Positions 27,957 to 38,596 are shown, counted from the first letter of the stretch. The stretch: 64,000 bases of DNA from Acidovorax sp. NCPPB 3576 (GCF_028473605.1 NZ_CP097267.1:1244501-1308500), one strand, 5' to 3'. A program made the numbers and translations. Notes: generated by a model from the sequence alone, not told the origin.

Positions 27957-29042
27957 ATGCAAAAAGTCGCGCTTATCACCGGCATCACAGGCCAGGATGG
28001 GGCCTATTTGGCCGAGTTCCTGCTGGGCAAGGGTTACATCGTGCACGGCATAAAACGCCGGGCATCGTTGTTCAATACCGACCGCATCGACCATCTCTAT
28101 CAAGATCCCCACATTACTGACCGCCATTTGATCCTGCATTATGGTGATCTGGCCGATAGCACGAACCTGATTCGCATCATCCAGCAATCCCAGCCCGATG
28201 AAATCTACAACCTCGCGGCCATGAGCCACGTGGCTGTCAGCTTCGAGACGCCCGAATACACAGCCAATGTCGACGGCATTGGCACGCTGCGCATACTGGA
28301 AGCGATCCGCATTCTTGGCATGGAGCGCAAGACCCGCTTCTACCAGGCCAGCACTTCCGAACTCTACGGACTGGTGCAGGAAGTACCGCAGAAGGAAAGC
28401 ACGCCGTTCTATCCCCGCAGCCCCTATGCGGTGGCCAAGCTTTATGCCTACTGGATCACGGTCAACTACCGGGAGGCTTACGGCATGTATGCCTGCAACG
28501 GCATCCTGTTCAACCACGAGAGTCCCCTGCGCGGCGAAACCTTCGTGACGCGCAAGATCACGCGCGCCATGGCCCGCATTCACCTGGGCCTGCAGGATTG
28601 CCTGTACCTTGGAAATCTCGATGCGCTGCGCGATTGGGGCCATGCGAAAGACTACGTGGAAATGCAGTGGCTCATGATGCAGCAGGATGAGGCCGAAGAC
28701 TTCGTCATCGCGACGGGCGCGCAGCATAGCGTGCGGGACTTCGTTTTGGCGGCGGCGCATGAACTCGGCATTCAGATCGAATGGTCTGGCCATGGCGTGG
28801 ACGAGGTCGGTCGGAATGCCCAGGGCCGTGCCATTGTCAAGGTGGATCCGCGATACTTCCGACCGACGGAGGTCGAGTCGTTGCTCGGCGATCCCACCAA
28901 GGCGCGCGAGAAGCTCGGCTGGACGCCCCGCATTGGATTTGGCGAACTCGTTGCCGAAATGGTGCGCGAGGATCTGAAAAGCGCCCAGCGCGACGAACTG
29001 GTCAAGAAGTACGGTTTTTCTGCCTACGACTACAACGAATGA
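27957..29042 (+). CDS. gmd: GDP-mannose 4,6-dehydratase
   Basis: A 361-residue extended short-chain dehydrogenase. [19 protein letters not shown] is the NADP site, and the STSELYG and [15 protein letters not shown] motifs contain the catalytic Ser/Thr, Tyr and Lys. It converts GDP-mannose to the 4-keto-6-deoxy intermediate, the first step to GDP-L-fucose. A TATAC just before the ATG leaves little 5' leader. Its stop overlaps an upstream start candidate of fcl. Confidence 0.95.
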   Translation: MQKVALITGITGQDGAYLAEFLLGKGYIVHGIKRRASLFNTDRIDHLYQDPHITDRHLILHYGDLADSTNLIRIIQQSQPDEIYNLAAMSHVAVSFETPEYTANVDGIGTLRILEAIRILGMERKTRFYQASTSELYGLVQEVPQKESTPFYPRSPYAVAKLYAYWITVNYREAYGMYACNGILFNHESPLRGETFVTRKITRAMARIHLGLQDCLYLGNLDALRDWGHAKDYVEMQWLMMQQDEAEDFVIATGAQHSVRDFVLAAAHELGIQIEWSGHGVDEVGRNAQGRAIVKVDPRYFRPTEVESLLGDPTKAREKLGWTPRIGFGELVAEMVREDLKSAQRDELVKKYGFSAYDYNE

Positions 29043-29065
29043 CGGCAACGTTGAGGAGGGTGGAA

Positions 29066-30007
29066 ATGGACAGGAGCGCCAAGATTTACGTAGCAGGCCA
29101 CCGTGGCATGGTGGGCTCGGCCCTGGTGCGCAAGCTGGTCGAGCGTGGTTACGAAAACCTGCTGACGCGCACCCATGCCGAACTGGACCTGCTGGATCAG
29201 TCCGCGGTGCATGCCTTCATGGCGAAAGAAAAGCCTGACTACCTGTTCCTTGCAGCGGCTAAGGTGGGTGGCATACAGGCCAACAACGTGTCGCGGGCAG
29301 ACTTCATCTACCAGAACCTCATGATCCAGGCCAACGTGATCCATGCCGCGCATGCCGCCGATGTGCAGCGGATGCTGTTCCTGGGATCTAGTTGCATTTA
29401 CCCGCGCGACTGCCCGCAGCCTATCAAGGAAGAGTACTTGCTGACGGGGCCGCTCGAGCCCACCAACGAACCCTACGCCATTGCCAAGATCGCGGGCATC
29501 AAGCTCTGCGAGAGTTTCAACCGTCAATATGGCCGGCATTACGTGAGCGCGATGCCGACGAACCTCTACGGTCCTAACGACAACTACGACCTCAACACCT
29601 CACATGTGCTGCCTGCATTACTACGCAAGGCGCATGAGGCGAAACGGCGCGGCGACCCTGTACTGAAGCTATGGGGCTCGGGGCGACCGCGCCGTGAGTT
29701 CATGCATGTCGACGACATGGCGGACGCCTGTGTGTTCCTGATGGAGCAACTCGACATCACGGACAGCTTGTTCAATGTGGGCACGGGAACTGATGTGACG
29801 ATTGAAGAGCTGGCCCGCCGGATCATGTGCGTGATCGGTTTTGAGGGCACGCTGGCTTTCGACCCGAGCAAGCCCGATGGCACGCCGCGTAAACTGCTGG
29901 ACGTGGGCATGTTGCGGCGCCGTGGCTGGAGTGCGAGCATTCCGCTGGAGGCCGGTATTGCCCAGACCTATCGGTCTTTCCTCGAAACTCCCGAAGCGCG
30001 GGGATGA
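29066..30007 (+). CDS. fcl: GDP-L-fucose synthase
   Basis: A 313-residue epimerase-reductase that completes GDP-L-fucose synthesis. IYVAGHRGMVGSALVR is the cofactor site, LGSSCIYPRDCPQPI and EPYAIAKIAGIKLCES contain the active-site residues. ATG 29066 is preferred because GAGGAGGG lies five bases before it; ATG 29039 overlapping the gmd stop is an alternative adding nine residues. Confidence 0.94.
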   Translation: MDRSAKIYVAGHRGMVGSALVRKLVERGYENLLTRTHAELDLLDQSAVHAFMAKEKPDYLFLAAAKVGGIQANNVSRADFIYQNLMIQANVIHAAHAADVQRMLFLGSSCIYPRDCPQPIKEEYLLTGPLEPTNEPYAIAKIAGIKLCESFNRQYGRHYVSAMPTNLYGPNDNYDLNTSHVLPALLRKAHEAKRRGDPVLKLWGSGRPRREFMHVDDMADACVFLMEQLDITDSLFNVGTGTDVTIEELARRIMCVIGFEGTLAFDPSKPDGTPRKLLDVGMLRRRGWSASIPLEAGIAQTYRSFLETPEARG

Positions 30008-30062
30008 AAGGGACAGGCCGGCAGCCTTGTCCGCGCCCTGGCCCTGTCAGCGCCGAACGAAC

Positions 30063-31367
30063 CTAGCGCGAACCGAATCCGCCTGCCACGATGCGCAGCG
30101 TCTTGTACGCAATCAGCAAGTCCAGCGCCACGGAGTAGTGCGCCACGTAGTAGAGGTCGTAGCTCAGCTTGATGGCGGTTTGTTCCTCGCTGTCGGCGTA
30201 GCCTTGCTGGACCTGCGCCCAGCCCGTCAGCCCCGGGCGCACGAGGTGGCGGTAGGGATATGCGGGAATTCGGTCGGCGAACACGCGCACGAACTCCGTT
30301 TGCTCCGGCCTCGGGCCGATCAGGCTCATGTCGCCTTTCAGCACGTTCCATAGCTGAGGCAGTTCGTCCAGGCGCGTGCGGCGGATGAACCGGCCCACGG
30401 GGGTCACCCGGTCGTCGTTGGGTTGGGCAAAGCGCGCCGTGCGTTCGTCGCCGGCATGGCGCATGCTGCGCAGCTTCCAGATCCGGAACTCACGGCCGTT
30501 TCGGCCGACGCGAATCTGGGAAAAAAGCATGGGTCCCGGCGAATCGAGTTTCACCGCCAAGCCGGCCACCATGCACAGTGCAAGCCATACCGGCAGTCCT
30601 GCCAGCGTGAGAAGCAAGTCGGTCAATCGCTTGAAGGTGTCATAGGCCGGATTGCCGTCCAGCGTCCACAGGTCCTGGGTCTGTTGGTTGGGCAGTATTT
30701 TCCGGCCGCTCAGCAGTTCGGCCACGGCTTCCACGCTGTAGAGCCGCACATGCTGCAGGCGCAAATCGGTGATCCAGCGCTCGCGCACGGCATTCGAGGG
30801 GGCATGCCGGTCCAGCACCACGCCCGCCCACTGGGACGCGGCATCGGCTTCCTGATGGGGTGTCCAGGGCAACAGCGCGATATGCCGCTGGCTGGCCTGG
30901 GCGGCGTCGCCCAGCAGTTCGTTGAGGCGCAGGGGCACAGTCTCGTCGAGATAAGCCAGGGACAGTACCTGTTGCCCCCGGTCGCGCCAATGGCCGAACA
31001 GGAACCACGCTGACGAAAGCAGGTAAACGAGGAGAACGGCCCCACGGGAGTAGGGCTGCTGCAGCAAGGCGAAACCCAGCGGCGCGGCGAGATAGGGCGC
31101 CGCGGTCGCGACGAAGAGAAAGCGGCGTCCTTCGAACTGCGGCAGATAGGCGCCGTTGTAGAGCCAGTGGGCCGCCATCGCATACGGGATGGCGCACCAC
31201 AGAACCGTCTGAGGAAACTGGTAGGTGACCCAGCCGTGTTGCTCCAGGGCCAGTCCTGCCAGATAGCTCACCAAAAGGATCAAGGTGCCGCCCAGCGCCC
31301 AGCGCAGCACGGCACCCTGGCGGTGCGCCGTGGAAGAGCCGAGTTCGCGGCGCGGGATGCTGTTCAT
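30063..31367 (-). CDS. Undecaprenyl-phosphate sugar-phosphate transferase
   Basis: A 434-residue polyprenyl phosphotransferase that would start glycan assembly by loading a sugar phosphate on undecaprenyl phosphate. About four hydrophobic segments lie in the first 125 residues and one before the catalytic domain (LLLTLAGLPVWLALCMVAGL). The catalytic domain has FRIWKLRSMR, RLDELPQLWNVLKGDMSLIGPRPE and GLTGWAQV. It is longer than minimal PglC-type enzymes. It converges on fcl and follows the GT4 gene by seven bases. Confidence 0.9.
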   Translation of the reverse strand: MNSIPRRELGSSTAHRQGAVLRWALGGTLILLVSYLAGLALEQHGWVTYQFPQTVLWCAIPYAMAAHWLYNGAYLPQFEGRRFLFVATAAPYLAAPLGFALLQQPYSRGAVLLVYLLSSAWFLFGHWRDRGQQVLSLAYLDETVPLRLNELLGDAAQASQRHIALLPWTPHQEADAASQWAGVVLDRHAPSNAVRERWITDLRLQHVRLYSVEAVAELLSGRKILPNQQTQDLWTLDGNPAYDTFKRLTDLLLTLAGLPVWLALCMVAGLAVKLDSPGPMLFSQIRVGRNGREFRIWKLRSMRHAGDERTARFAQPNDDRVTPVGRFIRRTRLDELPQLWNVLKGDMSLIGPRPEQTEFVRVFADRIPAYPYRHLVRPGLTGWAQVQQGYADSEEQTAIKLSYDLYYVAHYSVALDLLIAYKTLRIVAGGFGSR

Positions 31368-31374
31368 GGAATCG

Positions 31375-32490
31375 TCAGGGGTGTGAGATGGCTGCGGCGT
31401 AGACGGACTTCACGGCCGTTGCCATGCGTTGTGCCGTGTAGTGCTGTTCGTAGCGTTGCCGTGCGGCAGCGCCCAGGCGGGCACGCAGCGTTGGCGACTC
31501 TATCAGTTGCCGCAGCGCTGCATCCAACGCCACCGCATCGGGTGGCACCAGCCGCGCATGCGCTCCATCCGGCAGCAGTTCGCGGATGCCCGGCAAATCA
31601 CTGGCCACGATGGCCATTCCTGCGCGCATGGCTTCGATCAGGGAAATGGGCAGGCCTTCGTGATCGGACATCAGCACGAAGATGGTGTGGTGCGCCAGCT
31701 GGGCCTCAATGTCGCCCACATCGCCTGAGAAGCGGGCGGACTTCAGGCCCAACCGATGGGCCAACGCCCGGTGGGCGGAAAGGTCGGGGCCACCTCCGAA
31801 AAAGGTGGCGGGCACTTCATGGCCCAACGCGTCGCGCATTCGGGCGAGGGCGTGCAGCAGCAAATCCGGGCGTTTGGGCGCCGCCATCCGGGCGATCATT
31901 GCGATGCTCGGTGGCGCCTTCGTGGCAGACATCCCGCCTTTGCCTGGGATGTTCACCTCTTCGACCCCGTTGTGAATGACGGACACCCGCGGCGAAGGCA
32001 GCGGCAATCGGAGCGCGAGCCGACGCTCATGCTCCGAGACGCAAATCATGCGCCGGGTCAGCGGTGCCAGCAGCCACTCCATGGCAAAGGCCACTGCACG
32101 GCGGCGCCAGGGGCTTCCGGCTTTGAAAGCGAAGCCATGTACGGTATAGACCACGGGCGTGCCGGTGAGCCCGCCGGCCAACCGGGCCACCACGCCGGCC
32201 ATCGCACTGTGGGCATGGAGCAGATCCGGAGATTGTTCTCGCACGATGCCTTGCAGTGCGTGAACGGCGCACACCACTTGCACCGGGTTCAATGCATTGC
32301 TCAGTGCGGGAATGCGATGCACCGAAAGGCGCGATGCCTTCAGTTCGCGCGCCAGTGGCGGATGCGGGTCGGCACCGCCGATGGCCACCTGAACATCGAC
32401 GCCCTGGCGGGCGAGTTCCCGGCAAAGGGTGAGTACATGGCTTTGCGCTCCCCCGACTTCGCCCTTGGTGATGATCTGCAGCACCTTCAC
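31375..32490 (-). CDS. Family 4 glycosyltransferase
   Basis: A GT-B transferase of about 371 residues. MKVLQIITKGEVGGAQSHVL is the GGAxxH-type donor/acceptor loop, HAHSAMAGVVARL and YTVHGFAF follow, and the C-terminal half has SDHEGLPISLIEAMRAGMAIVASDLPGIREL, the GT4 nucleotide-sugar motif. I read GTG 32490 as the start because it gives the family N-terminus; TTG 32505 is possible and neither has a clear Shine-Dalgarno. It likely acts with the downstream sugar-phosphate transferase. Confidence 0.88.
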   Translation of the reverse strand: MKVLQIITKGEVGGAQSHVLTLCRELARQGVDVQVAIGGADPHPPLARELKASRLSVHRIPALSNALNPVQVVCAVHALQGIVREQSPDLLHAHSAMAGVVARLAGGLTGTPVVYTVHGFAFKAGSPWRRRAVAFAMEWLLAPLTRRMICVSEHERRLALRLPLPSPRVSVIHNGVEEVNIPGKGGMSATKAPPSIAMIARMAAPKRPDLLLHALARMRDALGHEVPATFFGGGPDLSAHRALAHRLGLKSARFSGDVGDIEAQLAHHTIFVLMSDHEGLPISLIEAMRAGMAIVASDLPGIRELLPDGAHARLVPPDAVALDAALRQLIESPTLRARLGAAARQRYEQHYTAQRMATAVKSVYAAAISHP

Positions 32491-32530
32491 GGCGTCTGCG
32501 TGCAAGGCTGGGCCACTGCAGCGGCTGTGT

Positions 32531-33199
32531 TCACGGCGCGATGCCCGTGCGCTCCAGCACGTCTCCCACGAGTTCCAGGCGCAGCAAGGGGCTGTCGAGT
32601 TGCATGAGCTGCTGCTTCAAATCCAGCGGCACGGGAAGCAGTTCGCACCACCGATTGGCGACCCAGCCGCAGTCGTCCAACTGCTCGGGAGTGGGCTCGG
32701 TAAGGCCCGCGGCATCGTCCATGCCGCGGTTGCGCAGGCGCGCCAGCACCTGGTCCAGCGCGGCCGCCGTGTTGCGCAGGTCTTCAGGGACGGGCATGGG
32801 AATATCCGGTGGCATCTGCTCGATGTCGGCCACCCACAGTCCGTGCGGCAGCAGGTGGCGGCGCACGATGCGAAAACGGGCCGACCCTTCGGCGCGCAGA
32901 ACGATAAGTCCAGGGTGCGAGGTATCGATTTCGGCGATGTTCGCCAGCGTCCCCGCGTCATGGAACTGCTCGGGCGCCGCGCCCGCCTGGCGCACTTCCT
33001 GGCCGCTGGTGAGTGCGACGACGCCGAAAGGTGCGCCCGCCTGCTGGCATTTGCGCACCATGTCGAGATAGCGCACCTCGAAGACGCGAAGGGAGAGCGT
33101 CCCGCCCGGGAATAGCACGGTGCCCAGCGGAAAGAGCGGCAGGGACGTGAGCGTGAGCGGTGGCAATGACGGCTCGGAGGGTGGGGGCACGAAGGTCAT
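32531..33199 (-). CDS. LON substrate-binding domain protein
   Basis: A 222-residue protein made of a Lon N-terminal-type domain (LPLFPLGTVLFPGGTLSLRVFEVRYLDMV, then FGVVALTSGQEV) without ATPase or protease parts. Stand-alone proteins of this kind occur in many proteobacteria; their role is not well defined. Start 33199 (MTFVPPPSEP) is preferred over a longer in-frame option. Confidence 0.85.
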   Translation of the reverse strand: MTFVPPPSEPSLPPLTLTSLPLFPLGTVLFPGGTLSLRVFEVRYLDMVRKCQQAGAPFGVVALTSGQEVRQAGAAPEQFHDAGTLANIAEIDTSHPGLIVLRAEGSARFRIVRRHLLPHGLWVADIEQMPPDIPMPVPEDLRNTAAALDQVLARLRNRGMDDAAGLTEPTPEQLDDCGWVANRWCELLPVPLDLKQQLMQLDSPLLRLELVGDVLERTGIAP

Positions 33200-33283
33200 G
33201 GGCAGGCGGGGTGGCCCCGCTATCATCCCACGGCGGAACCGTCCGCACCATCGCGCCACCGGTTCTCCACATCACGAGGTTTC

Positions 33284-33832
33284 ATGCTTTACCAGATCGC
33301 TTCTTTTCTGCTGGACGTGGTGGGTGGCCTGCTTGCCGGGGCTTGCCTGCTGCGGCTTTACATGCAACTGCAGCGCGTGCCGTTCGGCAACCCCATCGGG
33401 CAGTTGGTGTTTGCGCTGAGCAACTGGCTGGTGCTGCCCCTGCGCAGGGTCGTGCCCGCCACGGGGCGGTGGGACTGGGCCAGCCTGGTCGGGGCGATGT
33501 TGATCCAGCTGGTGCAATACCTGTTGCTGTGGCTGCTGCTGGGCGCGGGGCCGGGCCTGGTGCTGCTGCTCTGGCTGGCAGTTTTCGGCCTGGTGCGCGC
33601 GGCGATCTACGGGCTGATCGGGCTTTTGATCGTCTATGCCGTGCTGTCTTGGGTGCAGACGCGCTCACCCCTGGCTGACGTGATTGCCCGCTTGTGCGAG
33701 CCTTTGCTGCGCCCCGTGCGGCGCGTGATGCCGCTCATCGGCGGGGTGGATCTGTCGCCCCTCGTCGTGCTGGTGCTGCTGCAGGTGTGCTTGATCGTGC
33801 TGGGCAATCTGCAGGGTTGGGTGCTGCGGTGA
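33284..33832 (+). CDS. YggT family membrane protein
   Basis: A 182-residue integral membrane protein with two YGGT repeats. Each has hydrophobic helices followed by a PLLRPVRRVMP- or PLRRVVP-type amphipathic motif, as in VLPLRRVVPATGRWD and CEPLLRPVRRVMPLIGG. Members are linked to cell division, osmotic tolerance or protein export in other organisms. It is convergent with accD across a strong terminator. Confidence 0.85.
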   Translation: MLYQIASFLLDVVGGLLAGACLLRLYMQLQRVPFGNPIGQLVFALSNWLVLPLRRVVPATGRWDWASLVGAMLIQLVQYLLLWLLLGAGPGLVLLLWLAVFGLVRAAIYGLIGLLIVYAVLSWVQTRSPLADVIARLCEPLLRPVRRVMPLIGGVDLSPLVVLVLLQVCLIVLGNLQGWVLR

Positions 33833-33866
33833 TCGGTCGGAAGCGGTATCGGACATCACCATAAAA

Positions 33867-33907
33867 AATAGCTGCCACCGCTTATTCATTAAGCGGTGGC
33901 AGCTATT
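33867..33907. terminator. Bidirectional terminator between yggT and accD, built from the repeat
   Basis: A perfect 18-pair stem (33867-33884 with 33890-33907) around a five-base loop, with an A-run on the left and gttttt on the right, suits both converging genes. The arms AATAGCTGCC and the central ccaccgctta/taagcggtgg match the dispersed repeat. Confidence 0.85.
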
Positions 33908-33937
33908 GTTTTTGTAGCAATCGATTGGCGCAGGCGA

Positions 33938-34810
33938 TCAGGCCACCGAATCCGCTGGAAGGCGCTGCAGCATCGCCAGGCTCTTGGCCACCGTTCCACG
34001 CAGTTCGCGGCGGTCGCAGATGAAGTCCACGGCGCCCTTGGTCTGCAGGAATTCGGCACGCTGGAAGCCTTCTGGCAGCGTCACGCGCACGGTCGATTCG
34101 ATCACCCGCGGTCCGGCAAAGCCGATCAGTGCCTTGGGCTCGGCGATCACGATGTCGCCCATGAAAGCAAAGCCGGCCGAGACGCCGCCCATGGTCGGGT
34201 CGGTCAGCACGCTGATGTAGGGCAGACCCTTCTTGGCCAGCCGGGTGAGGGCGGCATTGGTCTTGGCCATCTGCATCAGCGAAAGCAGACCTTCCTGCAT
34301 GCGTGCGCCGCCCGTGGCGGTGAAGCACAGGAAGGGCACCTTCTGCTCGATGGCGGTTTCCACGCCGCGCACGAAGCGCTCGCCCACCACGCTGCCCATG
34401 CTGCCGCCCATGAAGTCGAACTCGAAGCAGGCCACCACGATGTTGATGCTCCGCACCGAGCCGCCCATCACGATGAGCGCATCGGTCTCCCCGGTGTTCT
34501 CCAGGGCTTCCTTCAAGCGGTCGGGGTATTTGCGGCTGTCCTTGAACTTCAGCGCATCCACCGGCAGCACTTCCTGCCCGATCTCGTAGCGGCCTTCGGC
34601 GTCCAAAAACGCATTCAGGCGGGGACGGGCATTGATGCGGTGGTGGTGGCTGCAGTGCGGACAGACGTTCTGGTTTTGCTCCAGATCGGTCTTGTAGAGC
34701 ACCGTCTCGCAGCTCGGGCACTTGATCCAGAGGCCTTCGGGCACCTGATGGCGCTCGGTCGGGTCGGTCTGCTGGATTTTGGAGGGCAGGAGTTTTTCGA
34801 GCCAGGACAT
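33938..34810 (-). CDS. accD: Acetyl-CoA carboxylase carboxyltransferase subunit beta
   Basis: A 290-residue subunit that, with AccA, transfers the carboxyl group to acetyl-CoA to give malonyl-CoA for the fab enzymes at the window start. The N-terminal zinc ribbon has CPSC and CPHC pairs, and [15 protein letters not shown] and [20 protein letters not shown] form the core. ATG 34810 has gaggaa upstream. It ends the truA-trpF-trpB-trpA-accD series. Confidence 0.96.
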   Translation of the reverse strand: MSWLEKLLPSKIQQTDPTERHQVPEGLWIKCPSCETVLYKTDLEQNQNVCPHCSHHHRINARPRLNAFLDAEGRYEIGQEVLPVDALKFKDSRKYPDRLKEALENTGETDALIVMGGSVRSINIVVACFEFDFMGGSMGSVVGERFVRGVETAIEQKVPFLCFTATGGARMQEGLLSLMQMAKTNAALTRLAKKGLPYISVLTDPTMGGVSAGFAFMGDIVIAEPKALIGFAGPRVIESTVRVTLPEGFQRAEFLQTKGAVDFICDRRELRGTVAKSLAMLQRLPADSVA

Positions 34811-34878
34811 ATCGGTTTCCTCTTCGCTTCGCTTCAAGTCTCAGCCGACGCGCCCCGGACCGGGCGCGCGGGCTGCAA

Positions 34879-35700
34879 TTATGCGTCCAGCGCCTTGCGC
34901 ACTCCACGCAGGAAGTCGATGGTGACAGGCACCACCTTTTCGTGCGGCTGGTCTTCCAGGAGCTGGATGATGCGGCTGCCGATGACCACGGCATCGGCCA
35001 CGCGGCCGATCGCCTGGGCAGTGGCCGCATCGCGGATGCCAAAGCCCACCCCGACCGGAATGTGCACATGGCGGCGGATGACCGGCAGCATGGCCTCGAC
35101 GGCGGTCGTATCGAGCGCGCCCGATCCGGTCACGCCCTTGAGCGACACGTAGTACACGTAGCCGCTGGCCACGCGCGCGACCTGTTGCATGCGCTCCTCG
35201 GTGCTGGTGGGCGCCAGCAGAAAGATCAGGTCCATGCCCCGCTCGCGCAGGCTGGCGGCGAACGCTTCGCTTTCCTCGGGCGGGTAGTCGACGATGAGCA
35301 CGCCGTCCACGCCCGCCTCGGCGGCATCGCGAACGAAGGCGCCTGCGCCATGCACCTGGTCGTAGCGTTCCACCGGGTTGGCATAGCCCATCAGCACCAC
35401 GGGCGTCTTGTCGTTGCGCTGGCGGAAATCACGCACATGGCCCAGGACCTGCACCATGCCCACGCCCAGCGAAAGTGCTTTTTCTCCGGCCTTTTGGATC
35501 ACCGGGCCGTCGGCCATCGGGTCGGAGAAGGGCACCCCCAGTTCGATCACATCGGCCCCGGCCTCGACCATGCCGTGCATGAGCGCCGGCGTGATGTCGG
35601 CGAACGGAAAGCCGGCGGTCACATAAGGAATGAGCGCCTTGCGCCCCTTGGCCTGCAGGTCTGCGAACGTGTTCGCTATGCGGTTGCGCGGCAAGCTCAT
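34879..35700 (-). CDS. trpA: Tryptophan synthase alpha subunit
   Basis: A 273-residue TIM-barrel enzyme that cleaves indole-3-glycerol phosphate. The catalytic Glu is in [19 protein letters not shown] and the catalytic Asp in [11 protein letters not shown]; the phosphate site is VGVGFGIRD. The ATG at 35700 overlaps the trpB stop by four bases, consistent with coupled production of the alpha-beta complex. Confidence 0.96.
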   Translation of the reverse strand: MSLPRNRIANTFADLQAKGRKALIPYVTAGFPFADITPALMHGMVEAGADVIELGVPFSDPMADGPVIQKAGEKALSLGVGMVQVLGHVRDFRQRNDKTPVVLMGYANPVERYDQVHGAGAFVRDAAEAGVDGVLIVDYPPEESEAFAASLRERGMDLIFLLAPTSTEERMQQVARVASGYVYYVSLKGVTGSGALDTTAVEAMLPVIRRHVHIPVGVGFGIRDAATAQAIGRVADAVVIGSRIIQLLEDQPHEKVVPVTIDFLRGVRKALDA

Positions 35701-36965
35701 GCGGCAGGCCCTCCCTTGACCCCGAGGCCCCGCATGGATGGCCGGTCGTACACATCGGCGCCCGACAGGTCGGCGACCGTGCCGATGTCCTTGTCGCCGC
35801 GCCCTGACAGGTTCACCAGAATGGACTGGTCGGCCGGCATGGTCTTGGCCAGTTTCATGGCGTAGGCCACGGCATGGCTGGATTCGAGCGCCGGAATGAT
35901 GCCTTCGGTGCGGCACAGGTAATGGAAGGCGGCCAGCGCCTCCGCATCGGTGATGCCGACGTACTCGGCACGGCCGATTTCCTGCAGCCACGCATGCTCG
36001 GGCCCGACGCCTGGATAGTCCAGGCCCGCGCTGATGCTGTGCGTTTCGGTGATCTGGCCGTTCTCGTCCTGCAGGATGAACGTGCGATTGCCGTGCAGCA
36101 CGCCCGAACTGCCGCGCTGCAGCGAGGCGGAGTGCTTGCCGCTGTCCAGCCCCTCGCCGGCGGCCTCCACGCCGATCAGGCGCGTTTTCTCATACGGAAT
36201 GTAGGGGTGGAAGATGCCCATGGCATTGCTGCCGCCGCCCACGCAGGCGACCACCGCATCGGGCTGCTGGGTGCTGGCCTTCTGCTCGGCCAGCATGGCC
36301 GGCATCTGCTCCAGGCACTCGGTGCCGATCACGCTCTGGAAGTCGCGCACCATCATCGGGTAGGGGTGCGGGCCCGCCACGGTGCCGATGATGTAGAAAG
36401 TGTCGTCCACATGGGCCACCCAGTCGCGCATGGCCTCGTTGAGCGCGTCCTTGAGCGTCCTGCTGCCGGAATCGACGGGCACGACCGTCGCGCCCAGCAG
36501 CTTCATGCGATACACGTTGGGGCTCTGGCGCTTGACGTCCTCCGAGCCCATGTACACCACGCATTCGAGGCCATAGCGCGCGCAGATGGTGGCCGTGGCG
36601 ACGCCGTGCTGGCCTGCGCCTGTCTCGGCGATGATGCGCGGCTTGCCCATGCGCCGGGCGAGCATCGCTTGGCCGATCACGTTGTTGATCTTGTGGGCGC
36701 CGGTGTGGTTGAGGTCTTCGCGCTTGAGGTAGATCTGCGCGCCGCCCATCTCGCGGCTCATGCGCGCCGCGTGATAGACGGGGGAAGGGCGCCCCACGAA
36801 GTGCTTCAGTTCCGAATGGAATTCGGCCAGGAACTCCGGATCGTGCTGGTAGCGGGCATAGGCTTCGCGCAGCTCGGTGAGGGCATGGGTGAGCGTTTCG
36901 CTGGCGAAACTGCCGCCGTAGGGGCCGAAATGGCCGGCGGCGTCGGGTTGTTGGTAGGAGAGCAT
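35697..36965 (-). CDS. trpB: Tryptophan synthase beta subunit
   Basis: A 422-residue PLP enzyme that joins indole and serine. The PLP lysine is in [11 protein letters not shown], the glycine-rich phosphate site is [10 protein letters not shown], and ETGAGQHG is the conserved loop. The ATG 36965 shares one base with the trpF stop (TGATG); the TTG one codon before is unlikely. Confidence 0.97.
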   Translation of the reverse strand: MLSYQQPDAAGHFGPYGGSFASETLTHALTELREAYARYQHDPEFLAEFHSELKHFVGRPSPVYHAARMSREMGGAQIYLKREDLNHTGAHKINNVIGQAMLARRMGKPRIIAETGAGQHGVATATICARYGLECVVYMGSEDVKRQSPNVYRMKLLGATVVPVDSGSRTLKDALNEAMRDWVAHVDDTFYIIGTVAGPHPYPMMVRDFQSVIGTECLEQMPAMLAEQKASTQQPDAVVACVGGGSNAMGIFHPYIPYEKTRLIGVEAAGEGLDSGKHSASLQRGSSGVLHGNRTFILQDENGQITETHSISAGLDYPGVGPEHAWLQEIGRAEYVGITDAEALAAFHYLCRTEGIIPALESSHAVAYAMKLAKTMPADQSILVNLSGRGDKDIGTVADLSGADVYDRPSMRGLGVKGGPAA

Positions 36966-37711
36966 CAATCTATCTTTGCAAATTGCGCATCGGCCGCCTG
37001 CACGGCGGCGATGAAGCGTTGGATCTTGCCGGCGTCTTTGATACCCCGCAGCGGCCTGCCGTCGGGGCCATCGGCTTCCACGCCGGAACTGACGTCAACC
37101 GCGAGCGACAGGCCGCGCGGCCGCACCTGCAAGATGCCATCGGTCACGTTTGCAGGCGTGAGTCCACCAGACAAAACGAGGTGAGAGCCGACGCTTGGAG
37201 GTAGAAGTGACCAATTGAATGCCTTGCCGCCACCGCCATAACCTTCGACATGGGCGTCGAGCAGGATGGCCTGGGCGCGGGAGTGGATTGCCGCGAATTG
37301 TACGAGGTCGAACCGCGCCGCACCGTCGCCAAGGGGAATGCGTGCCGCCCGCAGGAACGGCCGCGCGCCATCCGCAGTTGCTGCCCAGCAGTCTTGGGGC
37401 GATTCATCTCCATGGAACTGCACCGTTGCCGACGGAATCATTGCACATGCTGCTATCACTTCTGTAGCGGGTGCATTCACGAACAGCAGCACGGGTGTGA
37501 CGAACGGGGGCAGCCTGCGGGCCAGGACGGCGGCGCGCTTCGGCGTGATGCCGCGCGGGCTGGCGGCGTACAGCACGAAGCCGACCGCATCGGCCCCGGC
37601 CGCCACGGCTGCATCCACGTCTTCTTCGCGCGTCAAACCGCAAATCTTGACGCGGGTGCGGTGGAGCCGGATAGGAATCTGGGAGGGGCTGGCGGGCTGG
37701 GAACGGCTCAT
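36965..37711 (-). CDS. trpF: Phosphoribosylanthranilate isomerase
   Basis: A 248-residue TIM-barrel enzyme of tryptophan synthesis. The catalytic Cys is in [12 protein letters not shown] and the catalytic Asp in [17 protein letters not shown] and [10 protein letters not shown] are typical. It overlaps truA by four bases and trpB by one, so truA-trpF-trpB-trpA probably form one transcript. Confidence 0.95.
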   Translation of the reverse strand: MSRSQPASPSQIPIRLHRTRVKICGLTREEDVDAAVAAGADAVGFVLYAASPRGITPKRAAVLARRLPPFVTPVLLFVNAPATEVIAACAMIPSATVQFHGDESPQDCWAATADGARPFLRAARIPLGDGAARFDLVQFAAIHSRAQAILLDAHVEGYGGGGKAFNWSLLPPSVGSHLVLSGGLTPANVTDGILQVRPRGLSLAVDVSSGVEADGPDGRPLRGIKDAGKIQRFIAAVQAADAQFAKID

Positions 37712-38547
37712 GGAAGCCAATCATACGCAGCGGTGCGCAGGGGCAGGCCCCACGCGGCGTCGTAGAGCGGCCCTTGAAAGTAAAGCCCATCGGGCGAAAA
37801 AGTGGGGGCAGCCGCGTCGCGCGAGCGGGCCAGCAACACCTCGTGCATCCAGCCGGCAGGCTGGTTGCCCTGGCCGATCGCGACCAGGCAGCCCATGATG
37901 TTGCGGATCATGTGGTGCAGGAACGCATTGCCCTCGAACTCGAATCGCCAGTAGCAGGGCTGCCAGTCGTGCGGCGGCGCGTTGGCCGGTGGGCCGGCGT
38001 CGCCTTCGGCAGCGCCCCGCCGCGTGATCGTGATGTGCTGCAATGTCTTGATGGGCGATTTGGCTTGGCATGCCGATGCCCGGAACGAGGTGAAGTCGTG
38101 CTCGCCGAGCAGATGGGCGGCTGCCTCGCGCATGGCGTTGCCGTCCAGCGGGTGGAAGACCCAGCCCACGCGCCCGCTGTCCACGCTGGGGCGCACGGGC
38201 GATTGCAGCAGCACATAGGCGTAGCGCCGGGACGTGGCGCAAAACCGCGCATGGAATGCATCCGGCACCGGGTGCGCCCATTGCACGGCAATGTCGGAGG
38301 GCAGGAAGGTGTTGGTGCCGCGCACCCATGAAGACGGCGTGCGGTCGAGCGGCGTATCGAAATGGACCACTTGCATGAGCCCGTGCACGCCCGCATCGGT
38401 GCGGCCGGCGCAGACCGTGGACACGGGTTGCGTGGCAAAGCGGCCAAGGGCCGCTTCCAGGTGGTCTTGAATGGTCCGTCCGGAGGACTGGCTTTGCCAG
38501 CCGTTGTACCCATGCCCGTTGTAACTGACACCGAGCGCCATCCTCAT
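37708..38547 (-). CDS. truA: tRNA pseudouridine synthase A
   Basis: A 279-residue enzyme that makes pseudouridine at tRNA positions 38-40. The catalytic Asp51 is in CAGRTDAGVHG, with SYNGHGYNGWQSQ at the N-terminus and FLHHMIRNIMG later. It starts 49 bases downstream of fimV and overlaps trpF, the frequent fimV-truA-trpF arrangement. Confidence 0.96.
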   Translation of the reverse strand: MRMALGVSYNGHGYNGWQSQSSGRTIQDHLEAALGRFATQPVSTVCAGRTDAGVHGLMQVVHFDTPLDRTPSSWVRGTNTFLPSDIAVQWAHPVPDAFHARFCATSRRYAYVLLQSPVRPSVDSGRVGWVFHPLDGNAMREAAAHLLGEHDFTSFRASACQAKSPIKTLQHITITRRGAAEGDAGPPANAPPHDWQPCYWRFEFEGNAFLHHMIRNIMGCLVAIGQGNQPAGWMHEVLLARSRDAAAPTFSPDGLYFQGPLYDAAWGLPLRTAAYDWLP

Positions 38548-38596
38548 GGATGGCGTCCCGGCACGGCAGGGAGCGTCGCGGCGCTGGTGCCGTGCA

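Noticed and set aside
37444..37470. gctgctatcacttctgtagc inside trpF, similar to the short arm of the dispersed repeat
   Set aside because: It encodes TEVIAAC, ordinary TrpF sequence at normal length, so the similarity is probably chance.
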